Assembly: GCA_014155875.1 (NCBI GenBank)
Contig: JACEFZ010013560.1
Span: 1 to 64,000, forward strand
Origin: Cepaea nemoralis
Lineage: Eukaryota; Mollusca; Gastropoda; Stylommatophora; Helicidae
DNA length: 64,000 bases
Direction of reading: 5' to 3'
Shown here: positions 42,607 to 55,100 of the stretch, piece by piece
Layout of the letters: each line of letters starts with the position of its first letter
Numbering within the stretch: the first letter of the stretch is position 1
The notes under the pieces: model-generated
Told to the model about the DNA's origin: nothing
The model's database searches: none
The model's input: the letters and a program-made list of their open reading frames with translations, nothing else
Made by a program: the position numbers and the translations under genes

Positions 42607-43105
42607 AAGTAACAATAAAGGTCCTTTGCACACGCTCTGAGGGTTATTGAGTACATGTTGCTGGAAACACGTTTGTGTGGATCAATCGGCACAGGCTCTG
42701 AGGAGTATAGAATACATGTTGCTGGAAACACGTTTGTATAGATCAATCGGCACACGGTCTGAGGGGTATAGAGTACATGTTGCTAGAGAGACGTGTGTAT
42801 AGATCAATCGGCACAGGCTCTGAGGAGTATAGAATACATGTTGCTGGAAACACGTTTGTATAGATCAATCGGCACACGGTCTGAGGGGTATAGAGTACAT
42901 GTTGCTGGAAACACGTTTGTATAGATCAATCGGCACACGGTCTGAGGGGTATAGAGTACATGTTGCTAGAGATACGTGTGTATAGATCAATCGGCACACG
43001 GTCTGAGGGGTATTGAGTACATGTTGCTAGAGAGACGTGTGTATAGATCAATCGGCACACGGTCTGAGGGGTATAGAGTACATGTTGCTGGAAACAAATT
43101 TGTGT
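42607..43105. repeat. ~61-bp tandem repeat, about eight copies
   Basis: Unit contains GGTCTGAGGGGTATAGAGTA, CATGTTGCTGGAAACACG and TATAGATCAATCGGCACA; begins directly after the MITE. Confidence 0.9.
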
Positions 43106-43109
43106 AGAT

Positions 43110-43258
43110 CAATCGGCATCCGCCTGTCGCCTTTACTTCCCAGTACAATTCCCGGTAACAGTTGTAGGTTCTGGTCGACCCAATGGGGATCGAACTCCTG
43201 TCCACCAGGACGGTAAACCAGTGACTAGCGGGTACGCTACCGTTGCTCCCACGAGGCA
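43110..43258 (-). mobile_element. tRNA-like SINE-H
   Basis: Minus strand: A-box-like GCAACGGTAGCGTACCCGC and B box GAGTTCGATCCCC. The last unit of the tandem repeat runs into it. Confidence 0.55.
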
Positions 43259-43481
43259 ATATGTGGGACTCTTTACAGATGAAATGTCACAAACTTGTTT
43301 CTAGATTGCATTGTTGTTTTTTAACTTTTATTTCATACATAGCAGTGTGTATTTACAGGGTGTATTGTGCGTTTCTGATGTTTGTGTTTTTCACAGAGCG
43401 TTGACGTTTGTGACACACGCATTCCTTGTATATGCTTCCTTTCCACCTCCACAAGTTTACGCGGAATATATGCTTCACCTG

Positions 43482-43485
<4 letters not shown>

Positions 43486-43540
<55 letters not shown>
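43486..43540. repeat. (CT)n microsatellite
   Basis: About 27 CT units followed by a pyrimidine-rich stretch to 43620. Confidence 0.95.
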
Positions 43541-43547
<7 letters not shown>

Positions 43548-43742
43548 TTCTTCTCCCCCCCCCCTCTTTCTCTCTCTGTCTTTGTCGGTATCTCCCTCTT
43601 TCTCTCTTGATCTGTCTGGAGCTTTCTTGGGATAGCAGCAAATCGAATGCTGTGAGCTTAGTCAACTATCTCATCTCATGTCATCTTATTGCGGCGTCTA
43701 GGTGAAGCATAAACAAGAGCGAGTGTCCGTTTATCCATCCAT

Positions 43743-44190
43743 CATGTGCCATGCCGGTAAGCGTGGGCGGTCATGATTCGCCATTTCACTCGATCACCAG
43801 AGTCGTGGATCAGCTCCGTGTTTCTGTCTCGACCATGCCACAAGGCCAAGCCATCCAGGTACTTGCTTCTAGGTCTTCCCCTTGGTATGTTCCCCTCGAT
43901 CTTACCAGTTGTCACCAAATTCTCCAATCCATTTCTTCTCATAACATGCCCAAAAAATTTTGACCGTCTACGTCTAATTTCTCTAATCAATTTACGATCT
44001 TCATTTGTTTCTTGAAGGACTTGTTCATTGGTCTTTCTGGCTGTCCATGGTATTCTTTGCATTTTCCTCAGAAACCACATCTCTACAGCCATCAGATGTT
44101 TTTCAGCCTGACTGCTCATTGTCCACGCTTCACATCCATATAAAAGTACAGGTTCAATGTAGCATCTCAACAACATAGGCTTCATATATT
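43743..44190 (-). mobile_element. RTE-like LINE 3' end with 147-codon open frame
   Basis: Minus-strand frame intact: [84 protein letters not shown] stop. Tail (ATGG)n. Best preserved copy of this 3' end. Confidence 0.85.
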
Positions 44191-44194
44191 TTTA

Positions 44195-44433
44195 TCAATT
44201 ACTTTATATATCGGCAGTGATCAATTCACTCCTAATAATTGTTATGCAGTACCGAAAAGCCGACAAAAAATAAACTTCTCTCGCTGTACTTCTCTTTTGT
44301 TTTCCGATACTCTTTCCGGTTGTCACAATATGTCCGAATGTTTCGCTTCTCATAATGTGGCCAAACATGGTTGATTAGCTCTTTGTAATGTTTGTTGCAA
44401 GATTCCCTTATTGTTTTAGCCTCTTTCAAAACA
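44195..44433 (-). pseudogene. Second LINE C-terminal fragment, interrupted by hAT MITE
   Basis: A minus-strand frame contains FGHIMRSETFGHIVTTGK, the same motif as the RTE tail but diverged. Its upstream side is cut by the MITE at 44442. Confidence 0.5.
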
Positions 44434-44441
44434 GTTTAGAT

Positions 44442-44826
44442 CAGTGGTTCTCAACGTTTTTTGGCCGTGCCCCCTTCACCATATTTTTAGGACGTCATTC
44501 CCCCCTCACCATATCTTTAGAACGTCACCCCCCCCCCCCCTTTATTTCCTCCCTAAACATTTCCCCCTGCCCCTACACAGTATACGTAATAATTGAAGCT
44601 AAATTTAATAGCACACACTAAAACAAGTCTAGACATCTACATAAAATGTGATTTGCGGAAGGGTGATACGTACTGAACCGTAAAGTATGAAGGGAAAAAC
44701 AATATCAAGTAATCGGTTCTTGTATTAACACAATCTAGAAATAATCCTAATTCCCCCCCTGGAAACCCTAAAATTCCCCCCTGGGGGGAGGGGGAGGAGG
44801 AATTCCCCACCGGTTGAGAACCACTG
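44442..44826 (+). mobile_element. Non-autonomous hAT MITE
   Basis: 385 bp. Terminal inverted repeats CAGTGGTTCTCAAC at both ends, the typical hAT/Charlie-type terminus. Perfect 8-bp TSD GTTTAGAT at 44434-44441 and 44827-44834. The inside is C-rich and non-coding. Relative in opposite orientation at 59107-59480. Confidence 0.92.
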
Positions 44827-44927
44827 GTTTAGATTAATCATATTTTAGCTTTTCAGTCGACACTTCTTTGATTTCAGTGCATTTATTATCCAAGAATCAC
44901 AGTTGTATGTCAAACACGGCTCCAGTG

Positions 44928-45878
<951 letters not shown>

Positions 45879-45895
45879 GGTCTTCTTGTTCTTCT

Positions 45896-46066
45896 TCTCC
45901 TCCTCCTCCTCCTTTTTCTTCTTCTTCTTCTTCTTCTTCTTCTTCTTCTTCTTCTTCTTCTTCTTCTTCTTCTTCTTCTTCTTCTTCTTCTTCTTCTTCT
46001 TCTTCTTCTTCTTCTTCTTCTTCTTCTTCTTCTTCTTCTTCTTCTTCTTCTTCTTCTTCTTCTTCT
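45896..46066. repeat. (TTC)n microsatellite
   Basis: About 50 TTC units after a short CTC run. It directly follows the ACT array. Confidence 0.95.
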
Positions 46067-46735
46067 GTGTGTGAGAGATGACTGTATGGTTGGGGGATGT
46101 GTGTGTTTGTGGGAAGATATGCGTGAGCGGTGGATACGTGTGGGTGAGGTATATGTGGGTGGTGGGGTGTGTGTGTGGGTGGGAGGTGTGTGTTTTTTTG
46201 GTGTTTTTTGGGTGGGGGATATGTGTGGGCAGGTGGGGAGATGTGTTTGTGGGTGGGGATGTGTGTATAGGTGGGGGATGTGTAGTTGAGAGGTGGCGGA
46301 TATTGGGTGGGTGAGTGGGTGTAGGTTGGCTGATGTGTGTGTGGGTGGGTGAGGAAAATTGTGAGGTGCGGGATGTATGTGTGGATAGGTGCGGGATGTG
46401 TCGGTTGACGGGGGTATGTGAGTGTGGTTTTGTGATGTGTGTTTTGCTGGGTGGTTGCGGGTGTGTGGGTGGGTGGTGGAGAATATGTGGCTGTGTGTGC
46501 GTGTCGGTTATGGGATGGGTGGAGGATGTATGTGTGGGTTGGGAAATGTGTGTGGGTGGGGGATCAGTGGGTTTGTGGCGGCATGTATGTTTGCCTGAAA
46601 CTGTGTGAGTGTGTGGAGGTATGTGTGGGTGGGTGGGGTGTGGTGGTTGGGGGATGTGTTGATGGCTGAGGGATGTGTGGGTGGCTGCGGGGTGTGAGGG
46701 TGGATGGGGGATGTGTCTCACAACATTGCAATATG
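46067..46735. repeat. G/T-rich degenerate minisatellite
   Basis: Plus strand nearly free of C for about 650 bp, built from variants of GTGTGGGTGGGGGATGTG. Its 307-codon complementary ORF is not credible. Confidence 0.8.
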
Positions 46736-47267
46736 CACTGTTTATGCTTACAAAATCCATTTGACAATGTTTTTTCCCCCTATGTAAATGTAACATTCAT
46801 ATTTGATGAATGAAAGATGAGTGATCGAAAGGGCCGAATGTAAGACGGGCCTACGTGCCTAATTTGTTACCCTTTTAAAATAAAGTTCGTTCGTTCGTTC
46901 GTTCGTTCTTCTTCTTCCCCCTCCTCCTCCTCTTCCTTCTTCTTTGTCTTCCTTCTCCTTCATCCTCCTCCCAATTTTTTCTTCTTCTTTCTCCCCCCTT
47001 CCTCTTCTCCTTCTTCTTCTTACGATTGATTAAGAATCGATTATTACACCTCGGGCGATTTCTCACTCGGAAGTCCGCTATGTTATTTGGTGTTCTCCTT
47101 TAGGTCAGTACAGCTCTGAGTCTAGGGTTAATCAGTTGGATCAAATATATCTGTCTTTATTTTTAGCTCGCAGTGGTGAGGACAATCCCGCAGACAGTGT
47201 TCAGCAGTTTTTTCGCTTAGTCCACGCAAACGTATCAGTGATCAGACAGACGCAGCCTACCTATGTA

Positions 47268-47680
47268 GGAGGGGGCTTCAAATGGAAACCTTAAAAGTGT
47301 GATATAAATTAGAATAACCATGCCATTGTCTTGTAACCTGTCAATATTGTTGTTAAGGATGTCAAGAGTGTTTAGCACGTGACATAACTGTGCAGAAGAA
47401 CATGGTGATACTATAGGACAGTTTAAAGATGGCCGCCCCACTTTTGACACGCACCAAAAAGGAGCAGCGTTCTGTTGTCCGTTTTTGTTCTTTTAATCAG
47501 TAAAGGGGTGAAACCTATAGCAATTCACAGGCGAATGAAGGTCCAGTATGGTGATACATGCCTATCAGTCCAGCAAGTGTATGAGTGGAGTAAGAAGTTT
47601 TAAAACGGCGTGTCTTCTGTGACAGACTGTTCACGACCGGGTTAGGCACACCGAGTAGTCACCGTAACTTCAGGAAGGGA
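47268..47680 (+). pseudogene. Mariner-like transposase N-terminal fragment
   Basis: One frame reads IHRRMKVQYGDTCLSVQQ, VYEWSKKF, NGVSSVTDCSRPG and AHRVVTVT, the HTH region of mariner transposases. Two stops and loss of the catalytic domain show it is dead. It lies where unit 1 has continuous sequence (near 17045), so it inserted after duplication. Confidence 0.75.
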
Positions 47681-48040
47681 ACATCCCAACTGCACCCCCA
47701 GTGGTAGAGGATGGGAAACACACCGTTGTGTGGCTAACGCAGCCCTGGGGACCGAGTATCCATCTGGATAAGTGGACAACTCTGCGACTGAGCAGAGAAG
47801 GGCATATCACTTATCCAGACAGTCGGAAATGGCATGTCAAAGGTGGAGGCAACAGATCCCCCTCCCCTTCCAATGTGGATGTGGAAGTCAAGGGGAAACC
47901 CTACATTGTCTTCCCGAGACATCATGACAAAACACATTTCAGAGACTGAGGTCTGTGGAGAGTTATGATCGCCTACGCCAGCTGGAATGATGATGATGAT
48001 GATGATGATGATATGATGATGATGATGATGATGATGATAT
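47681..48040 (+). other. Unassigned ORF and (ATG)n tail of a LINE/SINE end
   Basis: An 82-codon frame (47701-47949) has no recognised family. It is followed by GATCGCCTACGCCAGCTGG, an RTE-type 3' end, and 16 ATG units (47986-48035). Confidence 0.4.
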
Positions 48041-48164
48041 TCATCCCCCTCCCCTCCCCAGAAAAAAATGTTCATTTAGTCTGTTATACCCCGTCCTAAA
48101 GTGAAGAATGATGATCCACGACAGCCTGTCCAGAGTTATCTAATATTCTGACATATTTCATCAT

Positions 48165-48535
48165 CATTGTGTGCCATGCCGACACAAGCATCCGGGGTCA
48201 CGGTTCACCATCTCACTACGCATACGAGTCTTACGTGAGATTGGATTACGTCTTGTACCGTATAATCAAGCCATCCACATGATTATCACTTTGTTGTCCC
48301 CTCGCTCTTATCCCATCAAGTTTGCCAGTAGCCACTGAGTTTTTACGTTTATTTCTCTTCATAAGTTAACTCAGTTGCATGTCCTTTACAGGACGTCGCA
48401 GTCACGTACGACTACCTGTTGTTCAAAGCAATGGCAAACTACTGAATGTAAACTTGCCAAGAAAACGCAAACAGTCAAAAATGTTGGGGTTGATTGCGAC
48501 ATCCTGTAAAGAATATGCAACTAACTAATAAAGCG
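48165..48535. mobile_element. RTE 3' end (minus) followed by a fold-back SINE 3' module
   Basis: 48165-48350: GTGTGCCATGCCGAC and CGAGTCTTACG, decayed RTE end. 48370-48535: inverted TTGCATGTCCTTTACAGGAC and CATCCTGTAAAGAATATGC flank the GGCAAACTACTG core. Confidence 0.55.
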
Positions 48536-48659
48536 TGCAAAAACAATTTTCATTGAATATATAGAAAACAGAAACATTCGTCACATCAAAGAAACAAAAA
48601 CAACACAAAATATGATATAACAATGAAACGGAGAATGTTTAACTAAGGCAATTAATTCA

Positions 48660-48870
48660 CGAAACAACAGATGGAGGAAGTTCGACGGAGATTAAAAGCA
48701 GTGAAATGTTATATCGAAACTTTTTCTTTTGTATGGCAGTGAATCTGGAGATGTGAACTTACAGATAAAGAAGAGCTTGAAGGTACGGCAAATGGTGGGG
48801 AGGGGGGGGGGCATGGTTTCTGAGACGAATGTTGCAAATGAATGTCTGGATCTGCCAAAGTAACTGACAG
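48660..48870 (+). pseudogene. RTE RT C-terminal fragment
   Basis: Frames give VKCYIETFLLYGSES, then KEELKVRQM and FLRRMLQMNVWIC, the same region as [15 protein letters not shown] elsewhere. G run near 48800 and frameshifts. Confidence 0.6.
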
Positions 48871-48874
48871 CATC

Positions 48875-49620
48875 ATCATCAAGTGACATGCCGATAAGTG
48901 TGTACGGTCATGTTTCGCCATCTCACTCGATCACCTGAGTCGTGGATCAGCTTTGTGTTCTTGTTTCGACCATGCCATGTAGCCAAGCCATCCAAATATT
49001 TACTTCTCTGCCTTGCTGACGGTCTGGAGTCAGATGCTCATGACTACCCATACTGGTCGAGACTGCTCCTATGGAGCACCCATTTATGCCGTTTCTCTGA
49101 TTCTTTGTTAAGTAACGAAACATAATCTTCTAAGCATCTATAAAGAAGATATTTTGCCATGGCTTTCCTTTTTAGCAGTGACCATATTGGTCGATAACCG
49201 TAGCCATTGTCTCCAAATAGACATCATCTGTTTACCGTTGTGAAATTGGAGACCATAACTTACAACTATCTGTCTGCTGCTCTTCAACTCCATCCACCAC
49301 CTGCACGCATGGCTTCACATGACCCTGATCTGGGGGGGGGGGGGGCTAAACTTATACTCCGCCATTTCCAAGGGTGTCCCCTAGGCTAACATAGAGTGGC
49401 GGCAGGGGCTAATGAAAGTAGAATAGCGGTAGAAGGCAGGGAAGCAGACCGAGAGAAATGATGCTGAATGGCCCATGTAGGAACATCATCAACAGAATGT
49501 TTCCAGAACACCAAATGCCAACAGCATTTAAGATCTACTGAGGTACACGGTCGCCAACGTCGTTTGACAGGACACACGATAATGATCACTCCCATGTCCA
49601 CTCAGTCTAAAGTAGGTACC
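48875..49620 (-). mobile_element. RTE-derived element, 3' end next to 5' UTR
   Basis: 48875-49015 is the RTE 3' end (AGTGACATGCCGATAAGTG, CGAGTGAGAT complement); 49020-49400 matches 24140-24720 and the 5' flank of the near-full RTE. The same joined structure as 23914-24725. 49400-49620 matches 17560-17780. Confidence 0.6.
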
Positions 49621-50310
49621 GGGACATTTTCCGGGAGGTAAAGGCAGCTGACGGAATCTTGGTCACATTGCCCTCGAGTGGCAATCTGTCTAAAAATATT
49701 ATATAGGACTAGTGCCGTATACATATCACGTTTTCTGGCTTGAAAATGAGTCGTTTTCCTTAGTTAGTTAGTTAGTTAGTTAGTCATAGTTCCAACCTCA
49801 CAGCAACGGGTCGTTCCCATTATGCTCCGTTCCTGTGCCAGTGAATATCGCACAAAATGCTCCCCACTGCCCAATGTGAAAAGTGGAAAAGACAGGAGTC
49901 TCGACAAACAACAGCCCGCACAGATACACTGTGCATAATGCCGCTGCCAGAATGTCAACACAATAGTCCCCCACGAAACACCCAGTTCATCTCTGATGGA
50001 ATCGGCAGTCATTTTCCCATCTGGATGTTTCCTAGATGTTCACCCACACAGTCCACGAAAATACAGTTCATTGTCGATGGCAGTTTTTCCTTAGTGTTAT
50101 TTTTATTGAGGGACAATGGTCTGGAGAATAGAAAACCCTTATTTTATCGCTCGGGCGCTCAATCCTCTAAACACTGTTTGAACCAGTAGCGGCTATTTTC
50201 ACCCCACTTTTAAAATGATTGTGTGGCCACTCTAATCCAGAGATCAGTGTCCGATATCGCCATGCTTTTGTCATGAGCTTGTGGTCACGCTTGACTAATG
50301 TTACGGGTCA

Positions 50311-50405
50311 TCACATGTTCTTTAGGATCAATGCATCACATGACTTTGATCTTTGATGTTACGGGTGATCACATGCTCTTTAGATCATGCATCATATGAC
50401 TTTGA
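50311..50405. promoter_or_regulatory. Tandemly duplicated distal promoter of CTSB copy 2
   Basis: A ~56-bp block (TTACGGGT, TCACATG, CTTTAG, ATGCATCA, ATGACTTTGATC) occurs twice. It carries TCACATGT, TCACATGA (50336-50343) and TCACATGC. Copy 1 has one block with two TCACATGA. Confidence 0.5.
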
Positions 50406-50422
50406 TCTCGTGGTTTGAGCAC

Positions 50423-50429
50423 TATAAAA
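50423..50429 (+). promoter_or_regulatory. TATA box of CTSB copy 2
   Basis: TATAAAA in GAGCACTATAAAAGCAGACG, identical context to copy 1 for 20 bp. Leader exon ends TTCGCTAG|GTAAGT at 50471. Confidence 0.75.
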
Positions 50430-50453
50430 GCAGACGAACCCGTTACTTTTAGT

Positions 50454-50471
50454 AAAGGAAAACTTCGCTAG
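50454..50471 (+). other. Non-coding first exon of CTSB copy 2 (5' UTR)
   Basis: Start estimated 30 bp from TATA; end is the conserved donor. Joins an acceptor at 51957 (TTATTCGCTCAG). Confidence 0.6.
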
Positions 50472-51274
50472 GTAAGTGATGGGAAGTCTTTGTCTGTTTG
50501 GTTAAAATCACCGTCTTTTCTGCTCAACCGTGAGTTGCTGTAGATGTTAATAAAATCCTATGTAAGAACTCGACAATTCTAAATTTTAGAGATCTTGGAT
50601 TGGAGACACATGCTACTTCTCAGTCTTTATTTTTAGAACTTATTTTGAGTCGCATTCCAAGTTAGGGTTCGGGAGTAGACAGGATACATGAGTCTGCTGT
50701 GTATAGCAAATGTTAGCCAGTTGTCATTTTAACTATTTCTCTCATATACACGTTTTATTAATAACGTATTTCAATATTGCAGAATCTAAAATGTCTTTTC
50801 ATGTATAGAGGATGAACGAGGAAGAAACTGTCGGATTGTAGTTAGTAGGGCAGAAGCGCAGTTTCTGGGTTTGTCTAGATTTAGACAATCCAGGCCACTC
50901 ATTTTTTTTTTTAGTCTTAAGTTCTGCATTTCAAGCACTATCACAGCGATTAATAAATGAACAAACAAATATGATGACACTCGCACAATTCAGGAGAAAA
51001 TATTAACGTTAGAAATGTTATAAAATGTTTATTAGTTGCTTATTAGTAGTGCACCAAATTATAACTAACTATGATACCTTGCTAACCAAGAAACAAAATT
51101 AATCATGAAGTTGAGGAAGTAGAAAATCCGTACCAGTATTAGGTAGCTTTTCAGTTCCTTGTGACTTCTATAATTTAAGAAATACGAATTTCAATTAAAC
51201 GTGTATGCCCAGACAGTTTTATCACTAAGTTTAAGTTTATAGAAATGTTTATGAACTCTAATTTTGGAGCGTCC

Positions 51275-51400
51275 GCAGCTCAGTGCCTACCATACTAGCC
51301 TGTCAGCCTGGTGATCATGTGTTCAAATCCCCATTGAAGCAGGTTCTGTAAAATGTTTGGGGCTGCCAGGTTGACCTAGCCTAAAATGGATACCACGAAA
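51275..51400 (+). mobile_element. SINE-E, shared with unit 1
   Basis: GTCAGCCTGGTGATCATG and TTCAAATCCCCATTGAAGC as at 20330-20370. Confidence 0.6.
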
Positions 51401-51526
51401 GACCCGGGGAAGTAAAAACAGGCAGCGTGGTATTGTGGTATTGACCACATCAACCAATCCAGTGGTGACTTTAACATAAAAATATTCGCTAAAACCATAT
51501 ACCCAATACGTTTCACAAGACTTTTA

Positions 51527-51687
51527 CAGAGTGTATTTTAATGACTGTGCAGTGTTTGAAAATATTGAAATATTGCAGGTCCAAGTTTTGTATTTAACTA
51601 TAATGTTGCACGAAATTTATAGAGGGTGAATACAAAACTTAGACCGGCAATATTTTCAAACACTGCACTGCCATTAAAAACACCCTG
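51527..51687. mobile_element. Tc1/mariner-type MITE inserted only in unit 2
   Basis: 161 bp, inverted repeats about 65 bp (CAGAGTGTATTTTAATGACT against CAGGGTGTTTTTAATGGCAG). TA on both sides is the TSD. Unit 1 reads straight through near 20780. Confidence 0.88.
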
Positions 51688-51787
51688 TACTTTACTTAGG
51701 ATAAGTCTATAGATGCTAAGATTGTTGCCTTAATATATCCATCAGTAGAGTGGCTGATTTGACCAAATATATACATCAATATTTTTC

Positions 51788-51870
51788 CAATCTGAAGAGT
51801 GAGCACAACCCACTACTGGCAACGCTGATCGTATTTCGGTAGTGTGTTGTGCTCAATCTTCAAAACCCAA
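51788..51870. mobile_element. Partial palindromic MITE, unit 2 only
   Basis: GAGCACAACCCACTACTGGC and GTGTTGTGCTCAATCTTC; related to 42490-42606. Absent from unit 1 between 20850 and 20880. Confidence 0.65.
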
Positions 51871-51978
51871 ATCCCGAAACAACCAAATAAATCATTTTAT
51901 TTTCCATTTATCAGCAATGATTACCATATCGTTTTTCTTTTTTCTTTATTCGCTCAGAACTCAAGAAAAACTGCAGTC

Positions 51979-52107
51979 ATGTTGAAACTGTTTATTGTAG
52001 CTCTGCTGTGTGCAGTCTCATATGCAAACTTAAGGAAGCCAGATTTTGGGCTTCTTTCTGATGAGCATATCGACTACATTAACAATGTTGCCGACACCAC
52101 ATGGAAG
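51979..52107 (+). CDS. CTSB: CTSB copy 2 coding exon 1
   Basis: [16 protein letters not shown] signal peptide, then [20 protein letters not shown]. Four substitutions from copy 1 in 129 bp. Donor AAG|GTTTGT. Confidence 0.9.
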
Positions 52108-55100
52108 GTTTGTTTGCTTTATCTGTGCTAACTAATACTATTTTGGAAAACTGTCTTATTCATTTATATTGGTAGGTCGGCATGGCCGAATGGATAAGAA
52201 TGCGTGTTCTTAAACATCCGGTGTGATGATGTCGAGGTAAGGGGTTCAACCCCTACACCGGACAGTTCGACTAAAAGGTTGACCTATCGCTCTTGAATTG
52301 GGGACGTGAATTACAAGTACCTCTGATGTCGGAGTGGGTTCGCCTGATGGTTAAGGACACTGTTAATAGGGAAAGCTAATCCACACGCAAAATTCAGTCC
52401 AGCATTACTAGAAGTTGTGTGTATAGACTACGCTTGAGTTCAAAGTGAGTTAGCGCCCCCCAAAAACATGTTTATACTGTAAATAAATTCATGTTAAACC
52501 ACAATTTTTGTGAAATTATAATCTTCATGTAAGGGATCTGTGGTTTAGTAGTTAGTACTGTTAGTTTCCACTCACTGATATGAGCAGTATGAGTGCCGGT
52601 AGTTCAGAAGTTCAGAAAGCAATGGCAAACTACTGAACGTAAACTTGCCCAGAAATCACAAACAGCAAAACATTACTGGAGTTGACTGCTACGTCCTGTA
52701 AAGTATACGCAACTAACTTAACTGTTCTATGAACATTGGTTCAGAATTTGAATCCCTGCTTGCAATTGTTCTCTGACTAGGCAAGCTTTAGCATCAGCTC
52801 AGCTTCATGAAATGTTTACCAGAAATCTGCGAAAGTAAATATGACTAGCATCAAACTGGGCCATATTATTTTGTTTATTCTGTCCCTCTGGGTGTTGGGT
52901 TGGAGTTGACTGATAATGAAATCAGTCTCTGGAGGAAGCAGTGCCAACCAAGGTCTGATCCTAGTTAGCCATATGTGCTGAATCTTGATCTGGTTGCATC
53001 TAAATATGCCTGTCCACAAATGTGGAGTTCCAGTGCTGGGCTTGCTCCCTCTGCTGGTGTCTGAGCCTGGAGAGCTCTGCCACATTGACCCTGTGGCACT
53101 TTGGAAGCAGATTGGAAGAAGTCTCTATACCCACCTCACTTCCCTAGATGCCGATCCTGTTCAGGGCTCAAGTTACATGAATGTCAATGCATCACATTTA
53201 AAATGTAACTTAGCCTTCAGTAGGGTTCACCAGCCAACCAGCTTGTTTACAGATCTAACATTATATTCCAGATATACCTACAGCAATGTAATGACCTTTT
53301 ATATGACTTTTTTGTTTCTGTCAAGTGTAGAACAGTGTGGGTTCAAAATCAAATTGCACCTTATTTTGTTTTTAACTATCCTGGTATCAACCCATCACTT
53401 TTTCTCTTTCCTCATAGTCCCGTTCCTCTGTCCGATATCTGCTCTTCTTTCCTCTCTCCATTCTCTAATTATTAACTCTTTCTCCCTTCTTTCTCTTCTC
53501 TTCACTTCTTTTTCTCCCTTCTTGCCTCCTTTATCCTCTCTTCACTTACTTTGCTCACCCCTCTTTCTTTCTCCCTGAACACACAGTACCAGAGCTAACA
53601 ATCTGATGACAGTTTCACCCACAAAGCAGACGTAGAACAAACTCGGACTCTGAATTGTTCCCTTAATATTTCAGTTTTTCATATCCCTTTCTAGACTGTT
53701 CTTTAAAAATTGACGGTTCAAAATATTTAAAATCTGAGTTTGTATTGTTTTATGTTTATTAAGAATTGATCTCAAAGTGTGTATTAAGAATTGATCATGT
53801 AGGTCTCTGTTAAAAATTATGTCACTATTAAGAATTTATTACATAATTCTCTATTGATAATTGAACACTTAAGTCTCTAATAAGAATGTATCACATAAGT
53901 ATCTCTGTTGATAATTGATTCAATGAATCAATCATGTGCCATGCCGGAAAGCGTGGGCGGTCATGATTCGCCATTTCACTCGATCACCAGAGTCGTGGAT
54001 CAGCTCAGTGTTCCTGTCTCGTCCATGCCATGTGGCCAAGCCATCCAGATATTTTCCTCTCGGTCTTCCTCTTGGTCTGTTCCCTTCGATCTTGCCAGCT
54101 GTCACTAAGTTCTCCAGTCCATTTCTTCTCATAACATGTCCAAAAAATTTTGACTGTCTACGTCTAATTTCTCTAATCAATCTACGATTTTCATTTGTCT
54201 CTTGTAGTACTTGGTCATTGGATTTTCTATCTGTCCATGGTATTCTTTGCATTTTCCTCAGAAACCACATTTCTGCAGCCATCAGATGTTTTTCAGCTTG
54301 ACTGCACATTGTCCAAGTTTCACATCCATACAAAAGAACAGGCTCTATGTATCCCCTCAACACTCTTTTTCTCGTTTCAATTGACATCATTTTATTGGTC
54401 AGAATGTTTTTCATCTTGCTAAAGGCTACTTTCGCAATGGCGATTCTTGTTCTAATCTCTTCAAGGCATCTGCCCATCAGATGTTATGACTGTTCCGAGA
54501 TAATTGAACCGATTCACTTGTTGAAGAATATTCCCATTTACTTGTATATTACATTGTGGTACTTCGTTCTTCCTAGTGACGACCATAACCTGTGTCTTCC
54601 TACAATTTAATTCCAACCCCAGCTGCTCACTGTGTACAACAACAGCGTCTACTAATTGTTGCAGATCCTGTGCATTGTCTGCAATCAATACTGTATCATC
54701 TGCATATCTAATGTTATTTATGTTTCGTCCTCCAATGCTGATTCCATTTAGGTCTTCTACATTTCTGAAAATATTTTCACTGTATAGGGAAAAAAGATCT
54801 GGAGACATTACACATCCCTGCCTAACACCTCTCTTAATAGGTTGATATTGTCCCACTTCATTATCAATCCTTATGGCAGCTTGTTGTTTCCAATATATGT
54901 TTTTTATAAGTCTAATGTCTTTCCCATCAATTTGTAGATCTGCAAGCATATCCACAATGTTGACATGTCTAACTCTATCAAAAGCCTTTGTGTAGTCAAT
55001 AAAGCAAAGATGTATATCCTTGTTTACTTCTAAGCACGTTCAATAACTGTTCGCAGCATATACACAGCATTTACTGTACCCTTTCCTTCTACAAACCCAC

